DNA of 64,000 nucleotides, taken from positions 716,001 to 780,000 of the forward strand of contig JAQGDQ010000044.1 of the NCBI GenBank assembly GCA_030141605.1, in the 5' to 3' direction. The translations under genes and the position numbers were made by a program. The notes under the pieces were generated by a model. That model searched no databases. It was not told where the DNA came from and saw only the letters and a list, made by a program, of their open reading frames with translations. Positions 13,118 to 27,997 of the stretch are shown here, piece by piece. The stretch's first letter is position 1. Every line of letters begins with the position of its first letter. This stretch comes from Tubiluchus corallicola (Eukaryota; Priapulida; Priapulimorpha; Priapulimorphida; Tubiluchidae).

Positions 13118-13173
13118 CGATGATGATGACGACGACGACGATGATAATGATGATGATGATGATGATGATGATA
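13036..13173 (+). repeat. (GAT)n microsatellite
   Basis: GAT/ATG repeats with GAC interruptions over about 140 bp. The open frames across it (poly-Ser, for example) are artefacts. A smaller GCT/GTT patch lies near 12296-12385. Confidence 0.95.
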
Positions 13174-13428
13174 ACATAGTGATTTACATAATACATGTTA
13201 TTGTAGCCTTAGTTCTGCTTAAGAATCACACTTTGCCAATGAATGCCGCTATCCCTCTATTATTCATAATATCATTGCGATTGCTGTTATGGTTTCTCCT
13301 AAAAGCTGTATTTTATTAAAATAAATTCATAACCTCGTACTACTCAAATTATTTTATTATAAATTTATAGATGTGTCTGATGTTGTATTCTTTGATGTGT
13401 GGAAATAAATTCATAGTCATAATCATAG

Positions 13429-13818
13429 ATAATGATAATGACAATGGTAATGATAATGACAATGGTAATGGTAATGGTAATGGTAATGGTAATGGTAATG
13501 GTAATGGTAATGGTAATGGTAATGGTAATGGTAATGGTAATGGTAATGGTAATGGTAATGATAATGATAATGACAATGACAATGGTAATGGTAAAGGTAA
13601 TGGTAATGGTAATGGTAATGGTAATGGTAATGGTAATGGTAATGGTAATGGTAATGGTAATGGTAATGGTAATGGTAATGGTAATGGTAATGGTAATGAC
13701 AATAACAATGACAATGATAATGGTAATGGTAATGGTAATGGTAATGATAATGACAATGACAATGGTGATGGTAACGGTAATGGTAATGGTAATGGTAACG
13801 GTAACGGTACCGGTAACA
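13429..13818 (+). repeat. (AATGGT)n hexanucleotide array
   Basis: About 390 bp of the hexamer AATGGT with interspersed AATGAT/AATGAC units. All frames remain open because neither the hexamer nor its complement contains a stop in phase. The predicted (Asn-Gly)n, (Met-Val)n and (Leu-Pro)n proteins are therefore spurious. Confidence 0.97.
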
Positions 13819-13821
13819 ATA

Positions 13822-13966
<145 letters not shown>

Positions 13967-14683
13967 ATGATAATGGTAATGCTGCTAACGATAAAGATGG
14001 CGATGTGGCAGTGGTTAAGATAACGACTGAAATTTATGACACTTATTACAAATATCATATCACTTAGTTTAAGGGAATCAAACTGTGCTTAAAGCGAACA
14101 TTTCCTAAGAAGGGCAGGACTAACCTGCCCCGCTAATGCCCTATACGGTTTTAAGCAATATAGGATTTTGCGGTTATTGTCTTACGTGATTGCCGAAAAA
14201 ATTTCTCCTAGGCGGCCTCCCAGGGAACTCGGATTTCAGTGTTCAATAATCATTTCAACGCAACCTATTACGGCAAATTTCTATCATAATTTCTTAACGT
14301 TAAATGATTTATATTTGACATTTTGCGATATAAATCCCAAACGACTACACTGACAATAGACGTTCAAAATCACCTTGGATTTTGATTGTAATACAATCTT
14401 TGCACAGTAACTTCATATGTTTTTACCCAAAATTGACATTAGAATATTATAATATAATTTTATCGCTGCAAACTGACAGTATTTAGACACTCCTTCTAGA
14501 AGTGAAAATTGCTAGACATCTTTGAGCGAAATATATGAAGAAGAACAGGTGGAAGAACAAGAAAAAGAACAAAAAATGAAGGAAGAGAAGGAGAAGGAGG
14601 GCTGGTCTTATATATGCAACTGAGGAAGCGCAGGGGTAGATGGTTACGGTAGAGCCCTCTTCCCTCCTCCCATAGCAAGTAAG

Positions 14684-14832
14684 TAAGATCTTTATTTACC
14701 ATAACAAATAATCGTAGCAAATAATTAAGAAACCTAATCAGTGAATGTTTTAAAAAACATACACTGTTAGAGGCAAATGAGACAATGGAAAAGCTAAACT
14801 ACACGTACAAATAACAAAACAGAACTTTAAAC
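14684..14832 (-). mobile_element. Retroposon 3' end with short TTAC tail
   Basis: Read on the minus strand, the sequence ends in GGTAAATAAAGATCTTACTTACTTG. This AATAAAGAT-type terminus with a short tandem tail is shared with elements near 6575, 22995, 39140, 52190 and 54155. The body is short and not otherwise recognised. Confidence 0.4.
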
Positions 14833-15378
14833 TTAAAGGAAGACAGGATGATTTTTCATATACCACCCCATTTTCAAGTCTGATAAAACGTGTACATTTT
14901 AACACAATTAATACTGCAAAAGCGTTTCTGATAATTAAATAATAGATTAAAAACTTAGATCCCAACTATTGATGACAGACACAAACTAACATAATTTTCA
15001 ACAACAAAAATATTCGACGAGCGTGTTGCACGTGTTGGCGAAAGCGAAAATTGAACTGCAGTACTACCGTAAGATATTCAGAATTTCAAATTTACCGTTG
15101 TGCTCACGCATGAGCTGTCGAACGTGTGTAGTTCGTCACAAACTAACACATCTGAACTGAGAGGTACAGCACCTGTTTTTGTGCAATGCGTTTCTAAAAT
15201 GCAGGCGCTAGTGCCTCTCTAACTAGCGAATGGCGAAATGCGTGTAACAGCGAAGAACTAGTATCAAAAATGTGAAATTGTGTTTGTGTTGTAATAACTC
15301 TAGTACGTTTCCTTTCAATATTTTAAAGAATAGACTATTTTGACCTACAGTTTAAGATTGGGTCCGAATTTGCTTTAA
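14833..15378 (+). mobile_element. TTAA-flanked MITE family 1, copy A
   Basis: Starts TTAA-AGGAAGACAGGATGATTT and ends GGGTCCGAATTTGCT-TTAA. Full-length or partial relatives lie at 37926, 39961, 50952 and (inverted) 54480-54879. Shared internal landmarks are GATGATTTTTCATAT, GCGTTTCTGATAAT, GCGAAAATTGAA and GCAGGCGCTAGTGCC. TTAA at both borders suggests piggyBac-type insertion. There is no coding capacity. Confidence 0.75.
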
Positions 15379-15487
15379 ACTTTACATATTAACAAACTGA
15401 CTAAGATCAGGTATTGAATTAAAAATGAGTAGTCCTAGAAACACGACCAGAAAGATCTGTTCATGTGGAACATGACTAGTAAATTCC

Positions 15488-15550
15488 CAACACAAGTGGG
15501 AGTCGAACCCAAAACCTTTGAATCAGCACACATAGAAAGACGACCACTGC
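15488..15550 (-). mobile_element. tRNA-derived SINE head
   Basis: On the minus strand, a box B match (GGGTTCGACTCCC at 15498-15510) follows a box A-like TGCAGTGGTCGTC, with tRNA-like spacing. The body downstream is not recognised. It may be a degraded SINE or a tRNA pseudogene. Confidence 0.5.
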
Positions 15551-16556
15551 AAATTACTGTAAATAAATTTGATAAATAAAATAAACGAATTTGCAGATAA
15601 ATACATAGAGCTTACAAAGAACACACTTTTGACTCCTGTTCGTTTATCTGCCGCCATCTTGTTGCAGACAAAGTTTGCTGGTATATCCCTCCAGTGACCC
15701 TGTGTTTCCACAAATTTCCCTTCTTTTTGTGGGAACAGCGGGAAAAATTGCTATTTAAATTTTGCGGCAATGGCGGCATTTCTATACACATTGATTGAGT
15801 TGAAATTTTAAATTATAAATTAATTCATAATTTAAGCGTTTGTTGATTATTCAGCGGTAGATCAAGAATTACTGGACATTTAAGAGAAATTAAACTTGGC
15901 ACGATTACTGCGCCATTTTCAGTCATTTTTCCTTTGTAAATAATTAGTCTTGTAAACAGAAATTCATCGACGTTTCGTTTCACGTTCAATGTCGCTAAAT
16001 TTCTGTTAAATTTCTGTTAAAAAGAATAATAATTGCAACTGAGGTATACATTATGGGTATGCATATGGCCTTATATTTATTTTCTTAATACTAATGCCAT
16101 TTTGACTTGGAATATTTGCCCATTGGACTATACATTTACTAACCTTTTTTTAAATGTTTAGCTTACTAATCCTCTGTTCTTTGTGGAAATATTTATTTTA
16201 TTTGTCATGCAGTAAATGTCCTAAATAGTGATTTTTAATTAAGCTTTGTTTATTGCATTTGTTTATTGTTTGTTTGTGGCATTTATTGTAGTATTAAAAC
16301 ACAAGGATTGTCAATAATTACTTTATGAGATCAGATCTATTAAACTAAGCAAAATGACAAATTTTCTTTTTAACGATGCCAAGAAGCCTACAAAGCATCC
16401 ACCACCACCATCATCCAATGAATCACACGTCCAGGGACATGATTCTGCTCACCTCTCTATGCCAGGTCTCCCTGCTCGCCGCAGTGCCCCAAGTGCATTT
16501 ATTTCTAAGGATCAATGCTGAAGTGTTTAAATCTTTCTGTGCAAAATCTAAATATG

Positions 16557-16881
16557 TTAACATTTGTCCCCTGCAGGTTTTTTAGCTGGTTCTATGGCTT
16601 GTTGAAGAGCTATCTTCACTGGAATATCATCAGGTAGTCTAAACATATGCCCAATCCATCTTAAACGGCGTCTTTTTATTTTTCTTGTCCAAGGTTCTTC
16701 TTTTATTTTTTTCATATAGATCTTTGTTTGAAATTTTCTTTGGCCATCTAATACCCAAAATGTTTCTGTAATTTCGCCTTTGAAACACATCGATTTCAAA
16801 ATACGGCCACTCTTTCACTGCGCCAAAACAATGGTACAAATCTTTTTGATTGCCGAAAGTCACTAAATCACTCACATTCAA
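16557..16881 (-). pseudogene. LINE ORF2 C-terminal remnant, frameshifted
   Basis: Two overlapping minus-strand frames give DVFQRRNYRNILGIRWP, then RKIKRRRLRWIGHMFRLPDD, then a Lys/Pro-rich end. This corresponds to the block LxxFxxRxLRxILGIxW ... RRLRWxGHxxRMxxD found after the RT domain in many non-LTR retrotransposons. A frameshift near 16720-16760 separates the halves, and sequence beyond both ends is lost. The clade cannot be decided from this region alone. Confidence 0.8.
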
Positions 16882-18004
16882 CTCAATTTATTCACACCTA
16901 TTGTGAACTGAAATATACGTAAAATAAATAAAAATACATAGGATGTTTAAAAAATAAAGATATAGTGTTAGTTTCTTGCTTGAAATAGGTTTCAATTGCT
17001 TCTATTCGTGTTTCCGGAAGCTTAGTGCGTTTTCATTTCATTTGATAAGTAAAAGTATGTAAATATGTTAAAAAAAACTCATTTCTGGTATTTACTGGTT
17101 TCGATACAGTAAGTTTATACAGCCAAATTCGCTTGTGCAATTGAATAGAATTGATTCACGCGATTTCACGTTGTATATCACGCAATAAAAACTGTTTGTT
17201 TTGTCATTTATCTTGTATGTCTGAAATTGTTTCAACAAATTTTAAATCTCCATCAGAGCATACATTAATCAAAACGTCAAGGACCAATTATAGAAGTATT
17301 TACACTCTAAATCATCATCATCATATGCCCATTACGTCTATTGTGTCTCTATTGCAGAACTCTAAAATAAAAGAAATCTTCTCTCAAGACAGGTAAACGC
17401 AGCAGTAATCAAGCAAAAAACTAGATACTGCTATGCCAGTGACTTGTCAGTGATCGAAATAACACAATATGGAATATCTTCAAAATACTGAAATGGAAAA
17501 GCTTTATTGATTTGTTACTTTTTGAACGCTCTGCCTTTATCACAACTCGATGACTTTAGCCAATCAAAACAAAGTCATTTTCTCATAACTAATAAAAAGA
17601 ATAAATTCATGTCCAGGACGTTTTGCGCGTCTGAAACGACGCAGGCAGTTTTGCAAGACGTTTTAATACTTTTCCTCCTTTGAAGTCCGTCTCCTGTGGA
17701 ATTTATAGTTCGCTTAATTGAGAAGTTGTTTGTATATGGTCTGCATACTGTAATAAATTTCCTTATTCAACTAAACTCCATGTTAAATTGTTTCGCAATT
17801 TCTACTAGCGCAGCATCAAAATAAATTGCGTATATTTTTTGCACGTACAATAATTCAAGAGAGTTGCAGCGTCGTTATATTTCTGCATGAGGAATTCATC
17901 TAAACAGATAAGTATTAGAACGCAATTTATGCGGTGAAATTGTTTACATCTTATAACTTTAATCGTCGTCGCCATCGCCGCCACAAGAGATGCCAAAGAA
18001 GAGC

Positions 18005-18386
18005 GCACAAAGGGGAAGAAAGGGGAATTTTGAAGTATATCTCAAAGAACTTTCCACATAAAGTTTTATAACTTAGCATTACACTTACCTGTTTGAAACA
18101 TTTATTATGTAACTAGAAAAGAGAAAAACTAGAAAATAATTTAAAATGTTCGCGCCAACTGGTAAAACGTCACTCCAGTGTGTATCGCTGATTCACTAGA
18201 AACGCATTACAGATTTTATTAGCAAGATAAAGTAATTTATACTTTAGCTTAGTTAGCAAAGAATATGTTACAAATGGCTAGATTATTTTTACAAACTTCA
18301 CGCAGTGTTATCTAAACCTGTTTCAAATGACTTTTTTTAAATGGGTGTTTATATTTACAAGTTTTACTAAGCGTTACTGCTAACAC
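18005..18386 (+). mobile_element. MITE family 2, copy 1, left part (interrupted)
   Basis: Similar to 36300-36800 and 41873-42355, with shared stretches such as CTTAGCATT.C.CTTACCTG, AAAATGTTCGCGCCAACTGG and TCAAATGACTT. It is split by a retroposon at 18387-18751 and resumes at 18752. No coding capacity; class unknown. Confidence 0.7.
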
Positions 18387-18830
<444 letters not shown>

Positions 18831-19375
18831 AAAGTGTTTTCTTATGCTTTAAATAACCGTTTCCAACGTTTGACCGCACGCTAAGCATGACAGGTTTGAT
18901 GAAACGTAAGGCTTCCGCCAAGGTATAAAATTTAAGAAAATTAATCATCACTGAAAACCAATTCGACTAAAGGTTCTAAAATTTTATTAAAACTGATGAG
19001 ATGTTGAACTAATTGAAAAAGGGGAACACATATAAATGTTCACCGCTATCTAATAGACTTCTGAAACAACTAAAAACTTCACAAGCTTCCCTGTTACGGG
19101 CGTCACGTGACAGTCTGTACTTGTTACTTGCATGATATGATGACGTTCACGGTGACATTCGTCGACAAGCACTGAACCGAACGTGTGCTTACAGACATCC
19201 CATAACTAAAGCCCTGAGGAGCTCGCAAATTCTGAATTAAAGTATATATACGTATTTGGCAGGAAAACGAAAAATTTTTGCAAACTATAAACCGCATTCA
19301 GTGAATTTGCAAAATACTGCAGCTTTCTTTGATACTTATTTAAGACCCATCAGACTTTCTGTTTTCATTATATAT

Positions 19376-19620
<245 letters not shown>

Positions 19621-19694
19621 TTTGTTTATTTATTTACTATTTTATTTATACTTTTAAACTAGTTTCCGAAGCTGGCAGGTCTTTCAAAAGAATA

Positions 19695-19780
19695 AACAGA
19701 AATAGCTCAATCGGCTGCAAGCTGTTTTTCCATGTCGAAGGTTGCCGGTTCAATTCCGCGTTTAGCAGTTAGCTTAAAGC
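19695..19780 (+). mobile_element. tRNA-derived SINE head
   Basis: TAGCTCAATCGGCTGCAAGC resembles a tRNA box A and D-arm. GGTTGCCGGTTCAATTCCGCG contains a clear box B (19747-19757). The acceptor and anticodon arms do not pair as in a functional tRNA, so I read it as a SINE head rather than a tRNA gene. Confidence 0.6.
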
Positions 19781-21299
<1,519 letters not shown>

Positions 21300-21839
21300 A
21301 CTTTTAAAACAGCAATCCGTTTTCAAAACACAAAAATTAAAAACAAAATCACAATTATTGTACATTAAGTTGTTTGTCTTTAAAACATTTGAAAGATCAC
21401 GTTTCGTAAACAACAACACTGCGCATTACAGTCAAACTACACTGAATTAAACTAGACGCATCGACGCATGCACACTGCCATCTGTTTGAATACGTAATTT
21501 CGCGTGCAATTTAGATTTTGTTTTGGAAGATTTTGCAAAAAAAGTTTCTAAAATATTGCTAAATTAAACGCCTCTGGGTCTGTTTTTGCCAGCGCAGACT
21601 CAAGGTCTTAAAATGGCTGGCTTAAAATGTGACTAGGACAAGAACAAACTAATTGGCAAAACTTGAAAAGGTTGGGCAACTAAACTTACACAGCTTATAA
21701 CACTCAAGGGAAATAAAAATTTTGGAGGGATGCTCGGTGACCTATGGTGGGTCAGTCAGGGTGGTAGTTGTTGGCTGCTTAAACTACAGGTGTTTGAAAC
21801 TGAGTTACATAATAAAGTGTGTAGAGATTTAATACACGC

Positions 21840-21935
21840 CTCTAAATTGGTCACTCCAAGTGAGTGGGCGCGGCTGACAGAAGCCAAAATGTAAAATAAG
21901 GAGTCACAGGTTCGATGACCTGTTAAGAAATTACC
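21840..21935 (+). mobile_element. Possible tRNA-derived SINE head
   Basis: TGAGTGGGCGCGGCTGAC resembles a box A region and CACAGGTTCGATGACC resembles a box B, at roughly tRNA spacing. The match is weaker than for the other SINE heads in the window. Confidence 0.35.
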
Positions 21936-22944
21936 AGCAGCCAAATTTTTGTTTTACAAAGTAGATACCTGAGGGCATTCTTATAGTAAACAGAGATTCT
22001 ATCGAATAACGTTTAGAATTCAATAAGTAATTAAACAATGTTCAAGTCAGTTGACGGAGAAAGAAAAAACTTCAGAGACATTATACTGGGAGCCGACTAG
22101 GGCACAGATCCTAAATTTTAGACTAAGCTTTTCAACATGTCTGTGAGCAGAATCCGCCAGTCTTATTTAAACGAACCAACTGAGATTGCACCAGCAAATG
22201 GTGCATTATTACATATGTACCAGCGAAATTACATGTTCTCTTAGCAGAATTAGCCAGTTTTATTTAAAAGAACCAACCGAAATGCACCGACAAATTTGCA
22301 AAACATGCCGACACAAGAAAATGGGTTAACAGAAAAGACATTTTTGACGTAAGCATACAGCTCGAAGACTTTGGGAGTCTGGAAAAGAGTTTCATAACCT
22401 ATATTGGATAACTTATAAATCATATTCCTGGTGGCAATTGCCCGAAATGATACGTTGACGGTCGGTAATTTGGACAATACAAACGTCAAATATAATAAAA
22501 ATGAAGTGGATAAATACATCAAAGTTTTATGGAGTAGAAAAATACAACATGTAAACCAGTAGACCGGTAATCCGCAAGAGATAATTCCTGTGTGGCTTAG
22601 AAAATAATGACATTCGGACCATTTACAGAAAGAGAGACACTAATGTATATAGATATTGTAAAAGAACTAACCCAAAATGATCTTATAGTAAACTGATTAT
22701 ACAGGATACTGTGTTATATACGAATGACATTAGCTTAACATTATTTATGTATGTAGAAGCTACAACATATACTATTTGTACATACAGTATAACATGTATA
22801 AACAATGTACGCAATTATTAGATATATAATTAGAATTAATAAATCATAATGCAGTATTGTTAGCTTGTTTAGTAAGAAATTGTAACTGTGAAGAATTTAA
22901 TGTAAAAATTTATTCAATGTACATAATGTAAAGATTCATTTAAC

Positions 22945-23040
22945 ATTTTTGTACTTATGTGCCCTGCAAATAGCGGGCTTATTGTATCATTTTCAATAAA
23001 GATTTTTAATAATAATAATAATAACAATAATAATAATTCC
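22945..23040 (+). mobile_element. Retroposon 3' end with (AAT)n tail
   Basis: GCCCTGCAAATAGCGGGC can form a small stem-loop. It is followed by TTTTCAATAAAGATTTTTAATAATAAT. This stem-loop plus AATAAAGA plus microsatellite layout matches 39120-39165 (TGCCTGCAAAAAAGGC, then AATAAAGACTTATCATC). The 5' extent is unknown. Confidence 0.55.
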
Positions 23041-24043
23041 TGGTGGGGGACACTTTCAGCAGGTCAACCAGCAACTTTTAGTTTGTGATTAAAAGTCAAA
23101 GGCCAATTCGCAAAATTACATCTCAAACACTAGAGGAATAAAGTTCAAAACTTAATAGTATTAAGCAACAGATTAGTGTGAGGACAGATTATAGAAGGAA
23201 TCCCCGGCAGCACTGAATGTGTGATTGAGTTCAAAAGCTAATTTCTCAACTGACAAATAGCTTAAACAGTAACGAAAACTCAACATGTGGAATAAAAGCA
23301 AGCCAATTAATAAGTAAATTGACGCGACGAAAATGTTAACGCCCTTCACTTGCAAGCCTTTGAGTTTCGTACAGTCTATCTGTGACGCTGCAGGACAGTG
23401 TCTTGCAACCCAGATCTATTTACTTCATTATTACCTGAACAAAATGTCGCAGGTTGTATTTAAGTACAGTGATCGGAAACATGCATTGCCGAATTTTGAT
23501 GATTAATCGCTAAAATAATTTTTGCTTGAATTAACGACTATGAATCCACTATGAGCTCATTGATTTGCCCTCACTGCCCCAAGTTTTTTTTAAATCAATT
23601 TGTGAAACGCAATGCTTCCTCGCTTTCCAGGTGCTAAACTCTGACCGTATAACAGACGTACAAACAAAGTCTTTTTCAACATTTTATTCGCGAAATATCA
23701 CAATTACAACTTACGGGCAAAGGCTCGTGTTGCACAAGCTAAAGTTTTTAATCCTTTGGAGCTTAACGACACCACATTATTCAAAACTTAATAATGTTAT
23801 TGAGCGCATAGCTGTGTTGTTTGAATACAATAGTATAGCACTATTACTCTTCCCTCCATTTTGCAAAAAAATCTTTGAGAGGCACAATAAATGCAAGTTT
23901 AAAGCAGCGCAGAAAACATTTTTTAAATTTAAGCTCAAATGAGTCTGCTGTAATTGGCGTAAATTTAGCGTAAAATTGCTGAGATACATAATTACGGCAC
24001 ACGTTATAGACTGAACTATCACTACATACAGTGCAACACTAAT

Positions 24044-24458
24044 GTTAGAAAATTTTCTATTAAATACAATGGAATTCAATTGCTCCAGCTATTAAAAATG
24101 CCAACTCGCTGCCCATATTTAAAAAAATTTATAAATTAAACTTACTTGAAACGTATAACTGATCACTCAATCATGATTTGTTGTTTTTCATTTTCAAAAA
24201 CTTCCCCTCTAGTATAATAATATTTTTATTACTTCCCACCCGTATTTATATTTGTATATATTGTAATATTGTATCTGTATATATTGTAATTTTTTCGTAA
24301 CTAATTCTAGTGGCCTACCATAAGCTAGCTTCTTAGGTCTCTAGCGCAGAATTCATGAATTGTATCATAAGTTTGTATTAACAAAAACTGATTATCGATG
24401 CACATGTAATGTATATGTATATGTTTATTGCGAAATAAATCTATTAAATCTAAAAAAA
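24044..24458 (+). pseudogene. CR1-like LINE ORF2 C-terminus and 3' tail
   Basis: VRKFSIKYNG in one frame continues in the next as WNSIAPAIKNANSLPIFKK and KLNLLETYN followed by TGA at 24160-24162. This is the C-terminal block (FSIxYxGxxLWNSLPxxIKxAxSLxxFKK) of CR1/Jockey-type ORF2. The frame change sits at GGAATTCAATT and is explained by a small deletion between two GGAATTCAATT-like segments. About 290 bp of 3' untranslated sequence ends in AAATAAATCTATTAAATCTAAA. Confidence 0.8.
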
Positions 24459-25043
24459 ATCTGACCAGTTGCATTTTATCTGTGTTTTATCACATACGCG
24501 TGTGCATTGTTAAGTACGTATGAGATACCCGTGACGACCGCCAAAACGAACACAGCTTGTTTCACCTGCACAAAGCTTTTCATTATGGCATGGTATTTTA
24601 AATATGGTCTGGTTATCAGTAATATCTACATTTGGCACCCAATCATGTGTTTCGTTCAGTCAGTGCTGCTTTAAATCTAGGAAGCCACAACAACAACGGA
24701 GCAATAATCATTTAACTAACCGAAGTCTAATACATTCTGAAATGTAGCAGTTTAACTGCTGCCAGCGTTTAACCTTTTCCAAACTTAAATCATTTAATCC
24801 AGGCCATTATCCCGGGCCACAAATTTCCATCTTTATTGCTCGCCGCATAATAACCGCCTAACACCTCACGACAATTTATGTAAAATATAAGCCGGTGCCG
24901 ACATTTCCGTTTGTGAGCACTATGCTGTGTTTTGTTGCTATGCTGTAATGGCTGATGCAGTCTGTTCAGCTTGAGAAGGGGGATTGGGGAGCAGTGAAAG
25001 ACAGAGACAGAGAAAGAGACGGAGAGACGGAGAGGTAGAGAGA

Positions 25044-25234
<191 letters not shown>

Positions 25235-25318
25235 AAAGCAGATATACCATTTTGTTTTCACAATAACACGTATAAAATAGACTAAACATGACCCATAAGT
25301 CCGAAGCGGTGTTTTATC

Positions 25319-25595
25319 CAGTGCCGTATTCACACTTGGTGAGGATATAAGCACTATATAAGGCTCTGAGGCCCTCTTTTTTTAAATTTCGCCAATTGGT
25401 CCCAGAAAACTTGAAAATATGCGTGGCTTAATTATTTATAGCAAAGAGAACAATACACTTGACTAAAACATTACTAAATTATTACTTAAATATAAAAATG
25501 GGTATAAAACCCAATCTGGAACCTTGTTGAGGCCCCATGTAGATTGTGAGGCCCTAAGCTGTCGCTTACTCAGCTGATACCTAAACCCGGCGCAG
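25319..25595 (+). mobile_element. hAT-type nonautonomous transposon (MITE), 277 bp
   Basis: Bounded by CAGTGCCGTATTC on the left and ACCCGGCGCAG on the right, imperfect terminal inverted repeats with 8 of the first 12 positions matching. The 8-bp sequence GTTTTATC occurs directly outside both ends (25311-25318 and 25596-25603), a perfect target-site duplication of the hAT length. The terminal CAG and the CAGTGCCG wording also fit hAT elements. Inner sequence has GAGGCCCTC near the left and GAGGCCC near the right. No transposase is encoded. Confidence 0.85.
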
Positions 25596-25603
25596 GTTTT
25601 ATC

Positions 25604-25680
25604 TTAGTCAGGCAAGTGATTAGTACGCATTCAACAAACGTGGGTGAATGCTAAGTTTGATCCCCTTGTGTTACATAACA
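25604..25680 (+). mobile_element. Possible tRNA-derived SINE head
   Basis: TTAGTCAGGCAAGTGATTAG resembles a box A region and AAGTTTGATCCCC a degenerate box B at tRNA-like spacing. It lies directly downstream of the hAT element's target duplication. Weak evidence. Confidence 0.3.
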
Positions 25681-26210
25681 GGAAATAAAAGTTTTGCTTA
25701 TGAAATTTTTACAAATTACAGCAGGGTTCCAGAATTGGTCAGCTTCGACTTTAGAGGTCAAACAGATCATTCGGGAGGTCTAAAGTAGGTTTAAAAGAGG
25801 GTCGAAAACTGACATTCGTATAGAAAATAAAAATACATAAAATACTAAGATAAAATATAATTTGTTTATACATTAATGCCTAACTCATATATAATCATAA
25901 TTCATAAGTCTTGATTATCTATTTATTTTATATTCAGTTTGCTAGTACACAATGATATCCATATTATGTTGTTATTATTATGGTAATAATTTATGATTAA
26001 TTGGAACCAAAAGGCAATGGACCGTTATAGTACCAATGTTTCTATATTTGGATAAATTGACTTACATTTTCTTTCCCTTTATCGTGTTCTATTATTTAAA
26101 AGACTCGATGTAATCATCATCAACACTGAAATCTTTTGATATTTGAAATTTTTTTAGTTCATTTTACTTCAAAACTGGGTTGTGGCAACGTTAGATAGAG
26201 TGTCCCGGGC

Positions 26211-26288
26211 TTCCTAGTTACTTCATTTCCTGTCCTATTCACTTACGTCATTTCCTAGTTACGTCACTTCCTGTCCTACTCACTTACG
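26211..26288 (+). repeat. Two tandem copies of a 37-bp motif (41-bp period)
   Basis: TTCCTAGTTAC.TCA.TTCCT followed by GTCCTA.TCACTTACG occurs twice, at 26211-26247 and 26252-26288, with few differences. Function unknown. Confidence 0.8.
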
Positions 26289-26470
26289 CCAGATTTCATG
26301 AGGAGGTCGGTGGTTTAAAGAGTTTGGTTTTCTAAACTACAGGCTGCCAGTGAGTTGACTATTTCAAATACATCGCTTTATATGAAGTCAGATGTCATTT
26401 GAAGATCACTGATGACAATTGGATATATTCACAAAATTAGCAGCAAGCTTGTAAAAAATTCTCAAGAATT

Positions 26471-26878
26471 ATGAAAAAAAATTTGGTCTATCATCCAGCA
26501 TGGAAGCAGGCATGCGCTATTTTTCTTGCGCTTGTAGTATTAGTCAGTCCAACACTCGCATTTGTATTAGGATTCATAATGATGAAATTTGAGAAAAGCA
26601 ATATATGTAAAGTACACACAAATGAAACTTTGATGAAAATGCTGATAGGAGTAATATTATATGAAAGTCTAACGTCCGCGAGTCTACTTAGGGACACCCA
26701 ATTGCCCTTGGACAGTTTCATAAAGCAAAATATATCGTTTAACTGCAGGCAGCGGTTTTACGCATTATTAACTTTCTCCTCCTTCTCTGCTTTCTCCTCT
26801 TCTTCTGTGTCTCTTTTAAGGGCGTATAAACATAGTCAAACTCCAAGTGTTCAGCAGAACTCGGGAAACTTTTGATTG
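26471..26878 (+). other. Unrecognised 134-codon open frame
   Basis: An ATG-initiated frame encodes a hydrophobic stretch at about residues 14-39 (CAIFLALVVLVSPTLAFVL) followed by an unremarkable Ser-rich end. I do not recognise a family. It lies on the strand opposite to the GPCR, within intron 1. It could be an unrelated exon, a decayed element or chance; AT-rich DNA of this size is expected to contain a few such frames. Confidence 0.15.
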
Positions 26879-27384
26879 GCCCCTAAAGTGGTATTTTTGT
26901 ACGGTAATTTAGTTATTTGCTCAAAATATACAGAAAAATTTACGCACGAAAAGAACATACGTACAAAACATATTCTGTATCTAAGTCAACATTTTTATTA
27001 CGCTAGGTCTAACAACAGACAGCGAGTGCAAGTCTCCCCTTGGTGCTGCGGGCTGCCGTATCGGCTTTTAGTTATCCATATGCAACGGAATATTTTTCTG
27101 TTTCAAGACAAGTTTATACAGTTTCAAGACAAACTTTTATTGCTTGGAAACAGTTTGTACTTTGGAAGTTTAGAAGTGGGACTTTGCTTGCTTTGTTAAA
27201 TTTAAGTTTGTTCTGAAATTAAATGTTTGTAGTGGATTAGCGTGCCCTCGTAAGACAAGGACAACATTTATTTGCTGTCGCTTGTTTAATAGACAACACT
27301 TGCACTAACAGTTATTTAGCGGCTTATACTTAAAACAATATGGATAAGGACACTTAAACACGAATATGTAGGGTATGTGCCCTG

Positions 27385-27455
27385 ACATTGGTAGCCGGTA
27401 GTCTCGAACTCAAGACTGCATGTCCGAAATCTAGACCAGTCGGCCAACCAACCCA
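27385..27455 (-). mobile_element. tRNA-derived (Leu/Ser-like) SINE head
   Basis: On the minus strand, TTGGTTGGCCGACTGGTCTA is a good box A region and GAGTTCGAGAC (27401-27411) a good box B. The TGGCCGAxTGGTCTA wording resembles tRNA-Leu/Ser. The variable arm and acceptor stem are not intact. Confidence 0.6.
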
Positions 27456-27997
27456 AGACAATGCTGCTACGTCAATTATTACTTCGGGTCTTCCTTAAAT
27501 TTTTTCCAACTTCTAATTTCTGAACACTCCGTTCAAGACTAGAATAATCTCCTCTCGATAAGAAGTTGACCAACAAGCACTTTCCACGATTTTTCGGGCG
27601 CCATAATTCAGTAAGCTCGCAAGACCATAAAAAACTTTTAGCGTCAAGTTTCAGCTTCTGTTTGCAAACAATATTATTTCTGAAAAATTGTATTCATCTT
27701 ATTTAATCTTGCATAATCCTCGACAAATTTCGTTGAGCCACTTCATAAAATAATCCTTGCTAAATCCGCCGATATTCTTTCACGGCGATCAACAGCAATC
27801 TTTCTGTCGTCATTAGTGGGTTCTTACTGCACAATAACTTTTTCATAGCGGATTATCAGAATGAATGTGATTGGAGCTTCCTCTGATTAGCAAAGGGAAG
27901 TCTTCCATTCTTTATGAGTGTTTGTTGTCGTGCAATCATTGACTACTGCAGAGATTATGCAAAGAAAACTTAGCCTGGTGGATAAGAGTAGAATTTA

